NCBI GenBank assembly: GCA_947095585.1
Contig: OX352761.1
Coordinates: 94,631,333-94,695,332, forward strand
Origin: Nephrocerus scutellatus
Lineage: Eukaryota; Arthropoda; Insecta; Diptera; Pipunculidae
Direction of reading: 5' to 3'
DNA length: 64,000 nt
Position 1 is the stretch's first letter. Each line of letters starts with the position of its first letter. This document shows positions 32,319 to 43,039 of this stretch, one piece after another. Below the pieces are notes generated by a model, which searched no databases, was not told where the DNA came from, and was given only the letters and a program-made list of their open reading frames with translations. The translations under genes and the position numbers were made by a program.

Positions 32319-33045
32319 ATATTACAGAACGAGCAAGGAAAGTGGAGTTTTTCGTGCGAGGTCGAAGCTTGACAATCTAACGAGCACGATGATCTTTTCT
32401 GCAAGTCATGTACGCTATTTATCACGCGTCCAAACCGGTTTTTTTTGCTAAATCCAGAGAGAAGCAGAAATGTGAGAATGTGTGTTCGCTGTGACTGCAG
32501 TAAATAACAAAGAAATTAATTTTTCACGCGTCCAAACCGGTTTTTCTGCTAAATCGAGAGAGAAGCAGAAATCACAAACGACAAACAAAAGAGAATTCTT
32601 GCTCATGCGCAATGTGTTCGTTGAGATTGTAGTAAATAACAAAAGACGTTTATATCATAACATAACTATTGTTGTTATGGGCTACTTTCGAGGCTAGTTT
32701 ATAGCGTACGAAACAGTCACTTTCGTCTATGGGCGTGTGAAAACATTTTTTCGAACTCAAATTATTGCCCGATAGCGCCATTTATATTTATATTTTGTTG
32801 TTGTTTATACTTGTTTACTTTGTTTTTACTTGTTTAGGAACCAACGAAATAAAATTTTCACACGAAGATAGACGAAAGTGACTGTTTCCTACGCTATAAC
32901 CTACCCTCGAAAGTAGGCATTATCCACGCTAGCGTGTTAGCATAGAAAATACTTTTGTTATTTACTGCAGTCACAGCGAACACACACTCCCAGAGTAATT
33001 TTGCATTATTCCTATCGTCCACTTTCTTCGCTCGTTATGTAATAT
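32319..33045. mobile_element. Fold-back/MITE-type element with very long inverted arms
   Basis: The ends read ATATTACAGAACGAGCAAGG (32319) and, in reverse complement, ATATTACATAACGAGCGAAG (33045). The arms stay complementary for about 190-400 bp, for example TTCGCTGTGACTGCAGTAAA at about 32487 against its complement at about 32980, and CAGTCACTTTCGTCTATGG at about 32714 against 32860-32885. The central loop (about 32750-32850) is AT-rich. The left arm contains a local duplication of the ACGCGTCCAAACCGG block. There is no coding capacity. A deleted relative lies at 51809-52028. Confidence 0.8.
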
Positions 33046-33194
33046 AGCGCTTGGTTAGGAACGTTTTGGAATACTTAAAAATATTTTTATTTTTAGAGTT
33101 TACTCCTTAAGAATCGGGAGTGAAATCGAGTGTTAACCAATCGAGCGTTAACTTAACGCGTTAACTGGCTACGCGTTAACAAAAAGTGAAGTCG

Positions 33195-33315
33195 TCAGTT
33201 TTTGACCTTTCACACGACCTAGAGAGCTGAAACTTTGTGGGCAGCTATATCTCACACAGCATATATTCCGCTTGTCACGCGTCTTGTGTGTCGCGTTTTA
33301 AAACAATTTGTTTTC
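33195..33315 (-). repeat. Repeat family H4, single unit
   Basis: CTTTCACACGACCTAGAGAG and the CACGCGTCTTGTGTGTCGCG block match family H4 in inverse orientation to 31440-31920. Confidence 0.55.
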
Positions 33316-33499
33316 TAAAGGCGTTGCCATAAGGGCCCATTTTGAATCTCCCTAGGGGGTTGTAATCCAGGTTTTCCACTTCTGATTCTGACGCATACAG
33401 TTGTCGATGCATGTAGTGTAGATGGACTACTGATCTATCAACAACAGGACGGAGTCATTAAGTTGAACTCGCAGAAAAAAAAGGCGTCTTAAATATGCT

Positions 33500-34985
33500 T
33501 TACGCATGACAGAGAAAGCTCAAATACTCCGGCAAGCTAAAACATCCAGGGAGGTGCTACATGCGAATCTACATCACGCGAAGGGTGCGTCCGCTACCCT
33601 TAGCAAGCGATCCCTCGAGGATAATATAACCCTTGGTCTCATAGAAGATCATTGGGTTATAAGCGGACTTATTAAAGCTCTGTGAACGCCGTAGCTCAGT
33701 GGAAAAGCGCATGGCTACCGAGCAGGGGTTCGTAGTTCCAATCCCAGTAACACCAAAAGTATTTTTCACGGTGTGCCACCTCTCGTGAACGTTCCGAGAG
33801 TAACAACTTGTCACGGAAAGCTTCTCAATTCGCCGATCGGATCCGGCCTTAAATTGTAGGTCCCATCCATTTGTGTCCAAATATATTCATGCACAACATA
33901 AATGATCGCGAGAAGTTAGGCCGTGGACCGCAACGGTCTGTCGCCGAATATTATTATTATTAGAGGTCTACGGAATCAGGCAAGTATGTTGATTTTTAAA
34001 AGCGGGGAATTAGTGCCAAAAGCGGCCTTCTTGATTAGCTCGAGAATTAACTTTCTTCAATTCCAGAATTCATAACAAAGGAACTGGTGGCCCTGCAAGT
34101 TAAAGTTCTGACCGAGAGGGGAACTCATAATATCGTGTGTGCTTCGCCATACTTCCCGGCGACGACGACAACATTCTGCCAAGAAAGGTCCAGGAACAAA
34201 TGGAGCACTGTCAGAGCAGAAACCTCCAGTACCTCATAGGTTGCGATGCCAATACATCAAGAGGTCTGGTGCAGCAGGGGCATCAATAAAAGTGATCAGT
34301 GTTTTTTAGACTATCTTATTAGTAATAATACAGAAATCCTAAATAAGAGCTCTAAACATACCTTTATAAATGCGATCCGCGAAGAGGTACTTGACCTCAC
34401 ACTCGCCAGGCCATTTATCTCCAACATGGTTTAAAACTGGCATGTGTCTGACGAAGCCTCACTGTCAGACCATCAGCACATAAGGTTTAACTTTCCCGGC
34501 AAGCTGACACATGCTTCTTCTTGATACGATCCTAAGTCTACGGACTGGAATCTGTATCGGGGACTTGTCCTCTAAATTAACGCGATCTAAACATGCCACA
34601 TGGAGGAAATGCTGCGAAAACATTGTTGAAATGACAGTAGCGACACGACTCCACAAGGCATTAGTTAAGGATCAGACAAACTATGTAGGATTATTAAAAA
34701 ATGCCGATGGCACCTACAAGTCGAACCGTGAAGATACAATCAGAAACCTACTCCAGGTTCATTTCCTAGGTTCGTCTACTCGTGCACCATACACGTACCC
34801 GAACACATCTGACCAAAGGGTCTGTATTACTAGTAAAGTAAATAGTTTATCCGGTAAAATCTTCAGTCCGGATAAGGATAAATGGGCAGTAGGCTGTTTT
34901 TAACCTTTCAAAGCTCTCGGCGGATATGCAATCTTTCCAGCGCTACAGAAGGCAATCGATCTCATCCTATAAGATATGAGTGCAA
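33500..34985 (+). pseudogene. LINE family D (R1/LOA-like), endonuclease and start of RT
   Basis: LHHAKGASATLSKRSLEDNI (about 33560-33615) starts the endonuclease. After the SINE insertion come SRIKFLQFQN-like, GCDANTSRGLVQ (about 34222), NKSDQCFLDYLISNNTEILN (34288-34350) and EEVLDLTLARPFISNM (about 34380-34430), then SDEASLSDHQHIRFNFPG (about 34448-34505). A later frame has KWAVGCF-PFKALGG (34882-34925), the RT entry motif. It is interrupted by a SINE (33682-33962) and cut off at about 34985, where a family A LINE in the other orientation begins. Frameshifts are present throughout. Confidence 0.75.
33682..33962 (+). mobile_element. tRNA-derived SINE, copy 3, inserted in LINE D
   Basis: The head GCCGTAGCTCAGTGGAAAAG is on the plus strand at about 33687, and the body and the CGCCGAATATTATTATTAT tail end at 33962. 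LINE D protein homology resumes directly after it (GLRNQASM). The flanks TTAAAGCTCT and TTAGAGGTCT agree at 8 of 10 positions and may be a decayed target duplication. The B box region is disrupted by a few extra bases. Confidence 0.85.
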
Positions 34986-35004
34986 TAGGCCTAGTGAGCT
35001 GCCT

Positions 35005-37135
35005 AATTCATCATCATCATCATCATATTTGGCTCTACAACCGGTGTCCGTTCCTGGCCTCCCGCAAAAAATCTCTCCACCGGTCCCGATTTCGAGCCAA
35101 TTTCATCCATTCTTCCAGCGTAGGCTTGGCCGGCCTCGCTCTCATGTTCCATAAATCCTACTACAAAGGACTTTCCGAGCATGATCATATTCGCTCATGC
35201 GAACTAGGTGTCCTGCCCACCGGAGCCTACCGAGCTGAATTCTCTTCACGATGTCGACAACGCGGTAACGCTCGTAGATCTCATCATTAAAGAGTCTCCG
35301 GAATCGTCCTATCTCACAATTATCCGTAAGACTTTTCTCTCGAACGCGGTTAATTGGTCAGAATGCTTTTTGCTAAGCACCCAAATCTCGGATCCATATG
35401 TATTTAATGGTATGACTATTGTCCAACATACCAGCAGCTTGGATGTTATGGTTAAATACCTGGATTTAAAGAGTCTTGACAGACTATAGTAGGCTTTGTT
35501 GGCTTTAAGCAACCGTGTGCGTATTTCTGGTTCCATGCTGTTACCGGCTGCTACAGTAGACCCGAGATTGTTAAAGGATTGTCCTGCTTCAAATTTGCGC
35601 TCCACTATTTGCATTGAGGGATTGGATTGAATCTTCTACTCGCAGACGTGGCCACCATGTACTTTGTTTTGCTCGAATTTATGTGCAGCCACAGATTTCG
35701 TACCGCGTGCTCGATCTGGATGAAAGCTTCCTGTACAGCTCTTCGGTTTCTACCAACGATGTCAATATCGTCTGCGTAAGCCAGTATCTGAATGGACTTA
35801 TAGAGGATTGTTCCTTTCGCCGTTAAGTCAGAGTCTCGGATCACTTTCTCCAAAGCCAGGTTGAAGAGGACGCAGTCTCCTTTTTTATGTATTGGGCACA
35901 GGATGCCTATTCGCCAGTCTTCTGGTATCACTTCTTCCTCCCATACTTGCACTATTAGTTCATGGATTGCTTGGTGTATTGCGGGGCCTCCTGTTTTAAT
36001 CAGCTCCACTGGGATACCATCTGATCCCGGGGCCTTATTATTTTTGAGCCGATTTATCGCTCTGCTAACTTCGTCTATGAATGGTGGCGGCAACATAGTG
36101 TGGTCTTCTGCCATTGGTGGAGCCTCCAATTCCTCAGCTAGCTGGCCATTTAGCAACTCATGAAAGTGTTCTTCACATCGCTCTAATATGCCTTTGAGCG
36201 GCGATCAGATTACCCTCTTCGTCTTTGCGGTATGTGCAACGCGGTGTATATTGCGTCATGCCGCGGACTCTTTCGTAAAACTTCCGCGACGGTCCTCGCT
36301 CTCTGTTCTGTTCTAGTTCACGGACGACATTCTTCTCCCAGGCTGATTTCTTTCGCCGGTGAACTGTTTCGCGTGCCCGCGTTCTATGAGATTGTTGCAT
36401 TGTTCGATACGCAAAATTCTTACGCTCAGTCGCTAGCTTACATTCGTCATTGAACCAGTCGTTCTGATCTCTACGACTACTGCCTAAGATGGAGTCAGCA
36501 GTACTAATGACAGTATTCTTAAGGCGTGTCCAGTTCTCTTCTACACCCGGCATCTCGTTTCGAAGGGCAGCCGTGTTGACTCGAATCTCATTCACGGATG
36601 CTGTCTTTCTTGATTTACTGCTTTAAAGCCGATAACGGTGGGTTTCATTCATTTGCTGACTAGAAACCCTACCCCGAGCGCATGATATCTTGCATGACAT
36701 TTGTAATATATGTCATATTCCGATTTTTGTAAGACACCATTCCCCGTCCACCGCATCTCCTGAATTGCTGTTATGTCAACATTATATTTGGACAGCGTAT
36801 CGGCTAGTTGCTGTGCAGCTCGAGCTTTATACAGTGAGCGTGCGTTCCATGAGAAAATTCTTTAATCGTTTAGCCGTTTTCGTTGTCTTGGTCGTCCTCG
36901 TTCATTAGTGTATCCGAGGCTGATTTGGGGTTCCGTAATATGGTTTTTTACGGGCGAGTTTATTGGCTTCGCGCCAACCTTACTTTGAACGGACTAGCTC
37001 ATTTTCATTTCGCTTTTCCTGTATTGGAGGAAAATTACCAGCGGCCACCACGTGAAGGTTTGATCGCACTTTCACCAGTCAGATATAGTTGCGTCCACAT
37101 GCATTTCTGAAACATGCTGATTTATTCGCCCTACT
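35005..37135 (-). pseudogene. LINE family A, copy 2, with two internal deletions
   Basis: On the minus strand a leader (37135-36900) is followed by the endonuclease start FSWNARSLYKARAAQQLADT (about 36865-36805) and LSKYNVDITAIQEMRWTGNG. Then comes GVGFLVS with a stop, and a deletion of most of the endonuclease up to VNEIRVNTAALRNEMPGVEE (36598-36540). A frame from 36156 gives NRLKNNKAPGSDGIPVELIK and CPIHKKGDCVLFNLALEKVI, where the fingers and half of the palm are deleted in frame at about 35876. ILAYADDIDIVGRN follows. The C-terminal part continues to 35030 and the element ends in a (ATG)5 tail at 35007-35025. The inactivation is clear, although the fused frame is open. Confidence 0.85.
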
Positions 37136-37470
37136 CTGCTGATGGCTGACCGCCAATTCCGCACTATACCAATGTATGAAATAATAGTCCAAATATCGGA
37201 GGAAAAAGCGATGCCAGAAGACTGGCGAAGAGGCATCCTGTGCCCCGTACATAAAAAGGGAGATATCACAACGAGCAGCAATTATTCTAGTATAACGTTG
37301 CTGAGTACCGCGTATAAGATTTTCGCCTCTATCTTTTAAGACAGGATAGCCCCATACGGTAAAGTCATCATTAGCCCATACCAGTGTGACAAATTTTCAA
37401 CCTTAGGCAGGTGTTGGAAAAATGTCTAGTGTTTCAAAACTCTTTACACTCTTTTAAGTCTTTTTATAGA
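37136..37470 (+). pseudogene. LINE family A, short RT fragment, copy 3
   Basis: It reads ADRQFRTIPMYEIIVQISEE, MPEDWRRGILCPVHKKGDIT and SSITLLSTAYKIFASIF, ending in a stop. Then PYGKVIISPYQC appears in another frame. It lies head to head with copy 2 at about 37135. Confidence 0.8.
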
Positions 37471-37664
37471 CTTATTATTTCGAAGTGAACCAGACTACTT
37501 GAAAAGTTGAAAAGTATATAGAACTACCGTCTCTGTAAACAATAGTATTATAAGTGAATAATAAGTAATCACCAGTGGAAATTTGTGCACTTCTGCTATT
37601 TGGTAATTTAAGTTGTACATAGGGTGCCGGAAATGTTTTTAGAAAATGAAAAATTAAATTCAAT

Positions 37665-38300
37665 GAAAAAAAAACCCATAAAAATTAAAAATTTTCATGT
37701 AAATTCTCTAATAGGAGATTGGTGTGTTAAAATTTGAAGAAAATCAGGTTAATTTTTAAAATATTTACATGGACACCACACGGGTCTCTGGAACTTTCAC
37801 TCCAACAAGTTTACAAAAAGTTTTGTCAACCAATGATACACATGTGTTTAAAATTGGAAGAAAATCGAGCTAATTTTTAAAAAATTATATGGGCACCCTT
37901 CGGGCCTCACTCCAAAAACTTAACAAAAAATTTTGTCCATCGGAGATACACAGGTGTATAAAATTTGAAGAAAATCGGGTTAATTTTTTTTAAAATATTT
38001 ATGGGGCCCCACGACCCCGGCCGCCAAAATTTTTGCAAAAAGTGTTGTCCATCGGAGATACACACGTGTATAAAATTTAAAAAGATCGGGTTAATGTTTT
38101 TAAAAAAAAAATTGGGGCCCGGAGTCTCCAAAATTTTTACAAAAAGTGTTTTTCATCGGATATAAAATTTGAAGAAAATCGGGTTAATTTTTTTTTAATT
38201 GTGGCCCCACGACCCTGGGGACCGGGGTCTACAACATATTTACTTTTTTTTTTAATTCATCGGAGATACACGCGTATATAAAATTTATAAAATAAAAATT
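37665..38300 (-). repeat. Repeat family H2, copy with tandem units
   Basis: CGGAGATACA marks units at 37941, 38053, 38157 (deleted) and 38261. The family end, AAACCCATAAAAATTAAAAA and CATGTAAATTCTCTAATAG, lies at 37671-37711. The far terminus is missing. The orientation is as in the copy at 10185. Confidence 0.7.
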
Positions 38301-39439
38301 TGGGTGTATCTCAACTTGTCCTTCCAGATTATGCCTCCTCTTCCTCAAATAAAACGTTCTCATTGACCCAAATAATCAATGTCTTCAAATTCGTCTTCCA
38401 TTTCCTGGCCTATAGGAACAACAGCCAATTTAAAAATCAAGTTATGGTTTATTGCATATTTTTGGATGTTAAATCTTCGTAAAGCAATTCTATTTTTTTT
38501 TTTCGTTGTATAGCTTCGCTGCTGGTCTGAATCTGAATCTGAATCGGTCTTTTTTGTTTTATTTGTGTTTTAATTCTTCTGTCGCCTTAAATTCTTAATT
38601 AATACTTCACGGATGTCGTTGTTTTATTTTCATCCCTTGCAAACAGCAAATATTTTTATATCGACGCAAATCGAGAAAATAACACAAACCGATTTTTTTT
38701 GAGGACGCAAATCGAAACAACGCAAAACGAGTCGGTGCAAATCCGGATCCCTGTGCATTTCAGTTATGGTTTTGTTCAATAAAAAGTAGGAAATTTTATT
38801 TGTTTTCAGCACATCAGCAGCTTAGCTTCATACCAAATAAAAATAGATAGCTGTCTCTTTCAATCACATATAATTAAAAACAAATTATAAAATCTTTTAG
38901 GTAAATAAAAAGAGACAAGTTTACCTGCAGCGCCATACTTTTGCCATGCGGTATTTATTAAAGTATGTTCAATTAAGAAAAGTTGAAATAAAAGGATGCT
39001 TCACAATAAATACATAATACTAAAGGCTGACAATTATTTGGATTTTCTGAGCAAACCATTTTTTTTGGAAAACCTAAAATCTATACAATCTTATAAGACT
39101 TAAATATTATGTTTTTTCATGATGAGAGCTCCTTAACAAATTTGAATTATTTTTTTCAAGCTCATAACCAAGTTTTTTTCAACGACCTAAACGATGCTAA
39201 GAAAAAAATTTGGTGTAAACGATAACGCGACAAGGATCCTTTTTAAACATCGTAAGTTGATCTCTTTTAAAAAGATAACATTCTTTTGGAAATGGAATGC
39301 ATAGATTGTAAAGATAAATAAAAAATTTAAGAATTATATTTTAGTTTGGCTACTACAAGGGAAAAAAACGAATTTTCTTATTTTCCATTATATTATTAAT
39401 AAAAATACCGTCCATTTAAAAAAAATTCAACTCAATTGT
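38301..39439. other. AT-rich DNA, nothing recognised
   Basis: A GAATCTGAATCTGAATC run sits near 38527. No gene, repeat terminus or RNA gene is supported. Confidence 0.35.
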
Positions 39440-39606
39440 TTTATGTTTAGAAATATAATTTTCCTTTTAAAGGCGTGCTTGAATATTATGGACATACTAT
39501 AAAATACTGTGCGCTCAATTAATTTATAGTTTTCAGTTGATTTATATTTAGAAAGAAGTTTTTACTTTTAAAAGGCTTTTTTGAAAATTGATAGCACACT
39601 GTAAAA

Positions 39607-39642
<36 letters not shown>

Positions 39643-39830
39643 TATATATATATGTTATATATATATATATATATAAATTAATTTATATTAAGAAATGTGT
39701 TTTTCCTTTTTTAAAAGTCATTTTTGAAAATTGTGGACACACTGTAGGCTTAATTAATTTATATATTTTAATTAATTTATATTTAGGAAGGAGTTTTTAA
39801 TTTTAAAAGGCGATTTTAAAAATTTGTTCA
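39440..39830 (+). repeat. AT-rich degenerate tandem repeat with an (AT)n tract
   Basis: TTAAAGGCGTGCTTGAA, TTAAAAGGCTTTTTTGAAAA, TTTAAAAGTCATTTTTGAAA and TTTAAAAGGCGATTTTAAAA recur at about 39467, 39568, 39711 and 39803 with ACACTGTA-type words. A nearly pure (AT)n tract runs from 39609 to 39677. Confidence 0.65.
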
Positions 39831-39831
39831 G

Positions 39832-40009
39832 GGTATATCATCTATTTGAGTTTTTCCCATACAAAAAAAGTTGTTATATAGCAAGCGATTAAAGGTTTAG
39901 CATTTTGAGACACCCCTCTTCTGAAAGTCCTTATTGAGCAGACCTCGAAAATCGCCATCTTGTTTGCTATATTCAAGCTATTTTTGGGAAAAACTCAACC
40001 ATATATACC
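39832..40009. mobile_element. Small MITE candidate bounded by 25-28-bp inverted repeats
   Basis: GGTATATCATCTATTTGAGT...TTTTTCCCA at 39832-39859 pairs with TGGGAAAAACTCAACC...ATATATACC at 39985-40009, with a few mismatches and a small gap. The interior is 125 bp and non-coding. No clear target duplication is seen. Confidence 0.45.
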
Positions 40010-41094
40010 ATTCCACTCAATTGAATAAAATACCACATAAACCAAATACAAATTTATCCACCTTCCGTTAAAATTGGGCCACGTTTATAAAAATAGTACG
40101 TCTGTGTAGAACTATTTTTTACCTTTAATTAATATCAATACTTAGGCCTGCCCACCGTTGAACTTTTACGGAAAAGTCAGTTTTTCTTACTTTATCTCTG
40201 TCGAGGGTGGTTCGATTGGCTCCATTTTTTTTAAAAGTATTTTTACTATCTTTTATATGACACAAATTAACCCCAAACCTCCTTCAAAGCACTGAGAAAA
40301 ATTAATTTTGCCAAGAAAAACTCAAAAAACTCAAAAACCTCACAAAGGGGGCGCCACCACCAAGACCCGTCAAGACACGTTAACATTTTTAGGCAGTGGG
40401 ATATGGTGGCATAGCAGGGCCGTGGCAGTTGTTGAACATTCCATTAATCGCTACTCCGCATATTCGACCATTCAAAATTTCTGTGTCAATAGAACATGAA
40501 AAATGATTTGTATCAATAATTTAATAGTATTTTCTGTCAACAGAAAGCCCTAAAAAATTATCATAATTGCTTACATCATTCAACTAATTGCTTTCAGCAA
40601 ATCGACAGCACCGCCAAGTGGCTACTAATGTAAGCTTTTTTATCCAACTATTGAATTGACACATATTTAACATCCCATGCATTCTTTTATGCAACACAAT
40701 CGAGTTTGTGTACGTATACGAAATAACCTCAAGTAGATCCGTAGATGTCATTTTGTGCTTCCTTTTGAGTTTTTTCCAACTACTGCTGGTAGATAGTAAA
40801 GCATGTTTATGTGTGCGTTTCCAAACTCACACATTAATCGTTGAAAATTTCATTTGAGAGGCTGCAGAGTGCAGAATAGAATATGTCAAAGCAACTTTTT
40901 TTTGTCAAAATGGCGATTGTGAAATTATAATACATGTTTTTCACATAAATTTTAAATAAAAAACTCCAAAAACTATTGGATAAGTAAGTCACCTGTTGTG
41001 GTGCAATATTTTTGAAAATATTCTTTAGAAATGTTCTTTTAGATTTTCATAATTTGCATGTGTTTTGTGGTTATTTCATTTTCCTGTAGGCAGT
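40010..41094. other. Intergenic DNA, nothing firm
   Basis: The DNA appears single-copy and has no recognisable coding frame or repeat end. Confidence 0.3.
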
Positions 41095-42018
41095 CATCAG
41101 CTTCACATAAAAGCAGCAGCAGAAGACGTTGCTTTAAGAATCGACACTTTGGCTGCTGAGACAGACGGATGTATAAGAGCAACCCCATCAAGGGAGTAAG
41201 AGCGAGTGCGGGCGATTAAAACGAACTAAGTACGGCCGACCAACGAACTAACAAAGTCCATCCACAGCAACTAAAAGAAAACCTAAAACCAGGAAAAAAG
41301 TAAAAAAGTAAAAGTGTTTCGTGAATAGTTTTTCATTAGGAACTAGAAGACTAAAATTGTTTTTTTTTTTGATAAGACGGTGAAAAAATTAACTCATTCA
41401 ATTGTCGGTTTGTGGCTAAAATGCGCTCCAGTGAACGCACCAGTGAGTGAATAAGAAGTGTGAAAATTTTTGATTTCCGCTTTTCGTTTCATTATTGTTT
41501 TCGTCGTCTTCTCTGGAGTCGAGAAAATATTTAAAATTTAGAAATTTAAAAAATCTCGTTCCTACGCTCATCGACGTTGCCATTGTTTGTCTTCTACCAC
41601 CCACAGTTCTGTTCGGGTATAAAAAAATAAGTTTAAAACTTCACTTTTCTTTGCTCCTTCTTCTGCTGCGCTGACATTCTTCTAATCCAACATAGCCACG
41701 GAAGCATTTTCGTATTCGATTGCGTGGAGCTCTGTTTACTATAAACTCAACGGGGCACGCTTTGTGGAGGAGATCATCAGCTGAACAGGAATAAAAATCT
41801 ATTGTTCAATCAGCTGGTATGGTTTCTGTCAATTCAACGACTATTTAAGTCGAGCTTCATCAAGAACATACAACTTAGGACATATCAGACGAAGAAAATC
41901 TTTAGAAAAACAAATATTCCATTTTCTTTTGTTCTGCCCCGTTGATACCAAACTAAGCGCCACCCAGTGCTTGGACGCTGCATTGTACCGCTGAAAAAAC
42001 GGAACAATTTCGTTTTAG
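41095..42018 (+). promoter_or_regulatory. Candidate promoter and 5' exon region of the kinase gene
   Basis: 41100-41440 reads like a purine-rich fly leader and stops at a GTGAGT donor (41443). A TATA box, GGGTATAAAAAAATAAG, lies at 41615-41631. The stretch after it ends in a strong donor, TTTTAG|GTAAGC, at 42018/42019. Either donor could splice to the acceptor at 53913, giving a first intron of about 12 kb. This is an inference; no coding sequence is involved. Confidence 0.3.
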
Positions 42019-43039
42019 GTAAGCAATACAAAGTGTATAAAAAAATTTATATTTATATTGTTATTATTTTATGTTATGTTTTTCTGATAATTCTTGGTTG
42101 TTCATTATTTTTCTGGAGCAAGGTCCAAATAAATAGAGACGAAATTGTTTTAGAATTTTGCTGCTTTTATTAACACATTCATTGCCCTTATTGTGTTTGT
42201 TGACAATTGCAGCTGACTCGATTTTTGATGCAACTTCCATTGGCTTTTTATTACAAAACATATCAGCCAGTTTGGGAATTCCCTAGTCCAGTTAAGAATT
42301 ATTTAATCTTTAGATGATTTTTGCTACAAATTTTGTCAAAAGTCATATTGCAATGCAATTCGCATATAAAAATCTTGTTCCATATAATTTGTATGAAAAA
42401 TATACATAGTTAAATAATTTTGTTCTTAATGTTATACTTTGTGATTATGTGAACTCCTTCCTTAAACGAATATATAATATATTTTTTTAAATATTTACAA
42501 CTTTTCTTGATTGAGAAGCGTTCATGTAAAATACGTGCAAACAAACACCAAGAATTATCTTTATCAATGTTAACATTGTTTTTATTTGTCTTTATGACGA
42601 CTAAAGTTCTTTCAGAACTGATTTCTTTTGTCTTTAATTTTGTTATTTTTTAAGCTAATCAGTAGGTGTTTAAGCTTAAAAATCTATCTATTCGCTATTA
42701 CTTGTATTATTATTTTATTATTTGTTCGTCTGTGTTTTTGTATTATCTCTAACTCTGACTCTGTCTGTCTCTTACCTTCATTGTTAAGAGGTTGGACCGA
42801 TTTGTTTTTTTTTTGTTTAAATGTTGGTAATAGTCTTATGATGATTAAAGGAAAATTCGGGAAAAATTACCTTTTCCATGGGATTTATGTTTGAAATCGC
42901 GACTATTACTAACGATTCGAACACGTTATAGGCTACAATTTTGGGTGTCCGTGGGGAAGCGGTCAGTTTGCCAGGGTCAGTAGGGTGTGAGGGGGAGCCA
43001 GACAACGCCTGTTATTTTAGCTTTTAGTAGGTCTAAACG
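42019..43039. other. Presumed intronic DNA, nothing recognised
   Basis: AT-rich with T-runs. If the upstream donor is used it belongs to the first intron of the kinase gene. Confidence 0.3.

Noticed and set aside
37907..38165. Frames on both strands with repeated INPIFF-type words
   Set aside because: They come from the 120-bp units of repeat family H2.
39588..39800. 70-codon frame with Tyr-Ile repeats
   Set aside because: It is a translation of the (AT)n tract.
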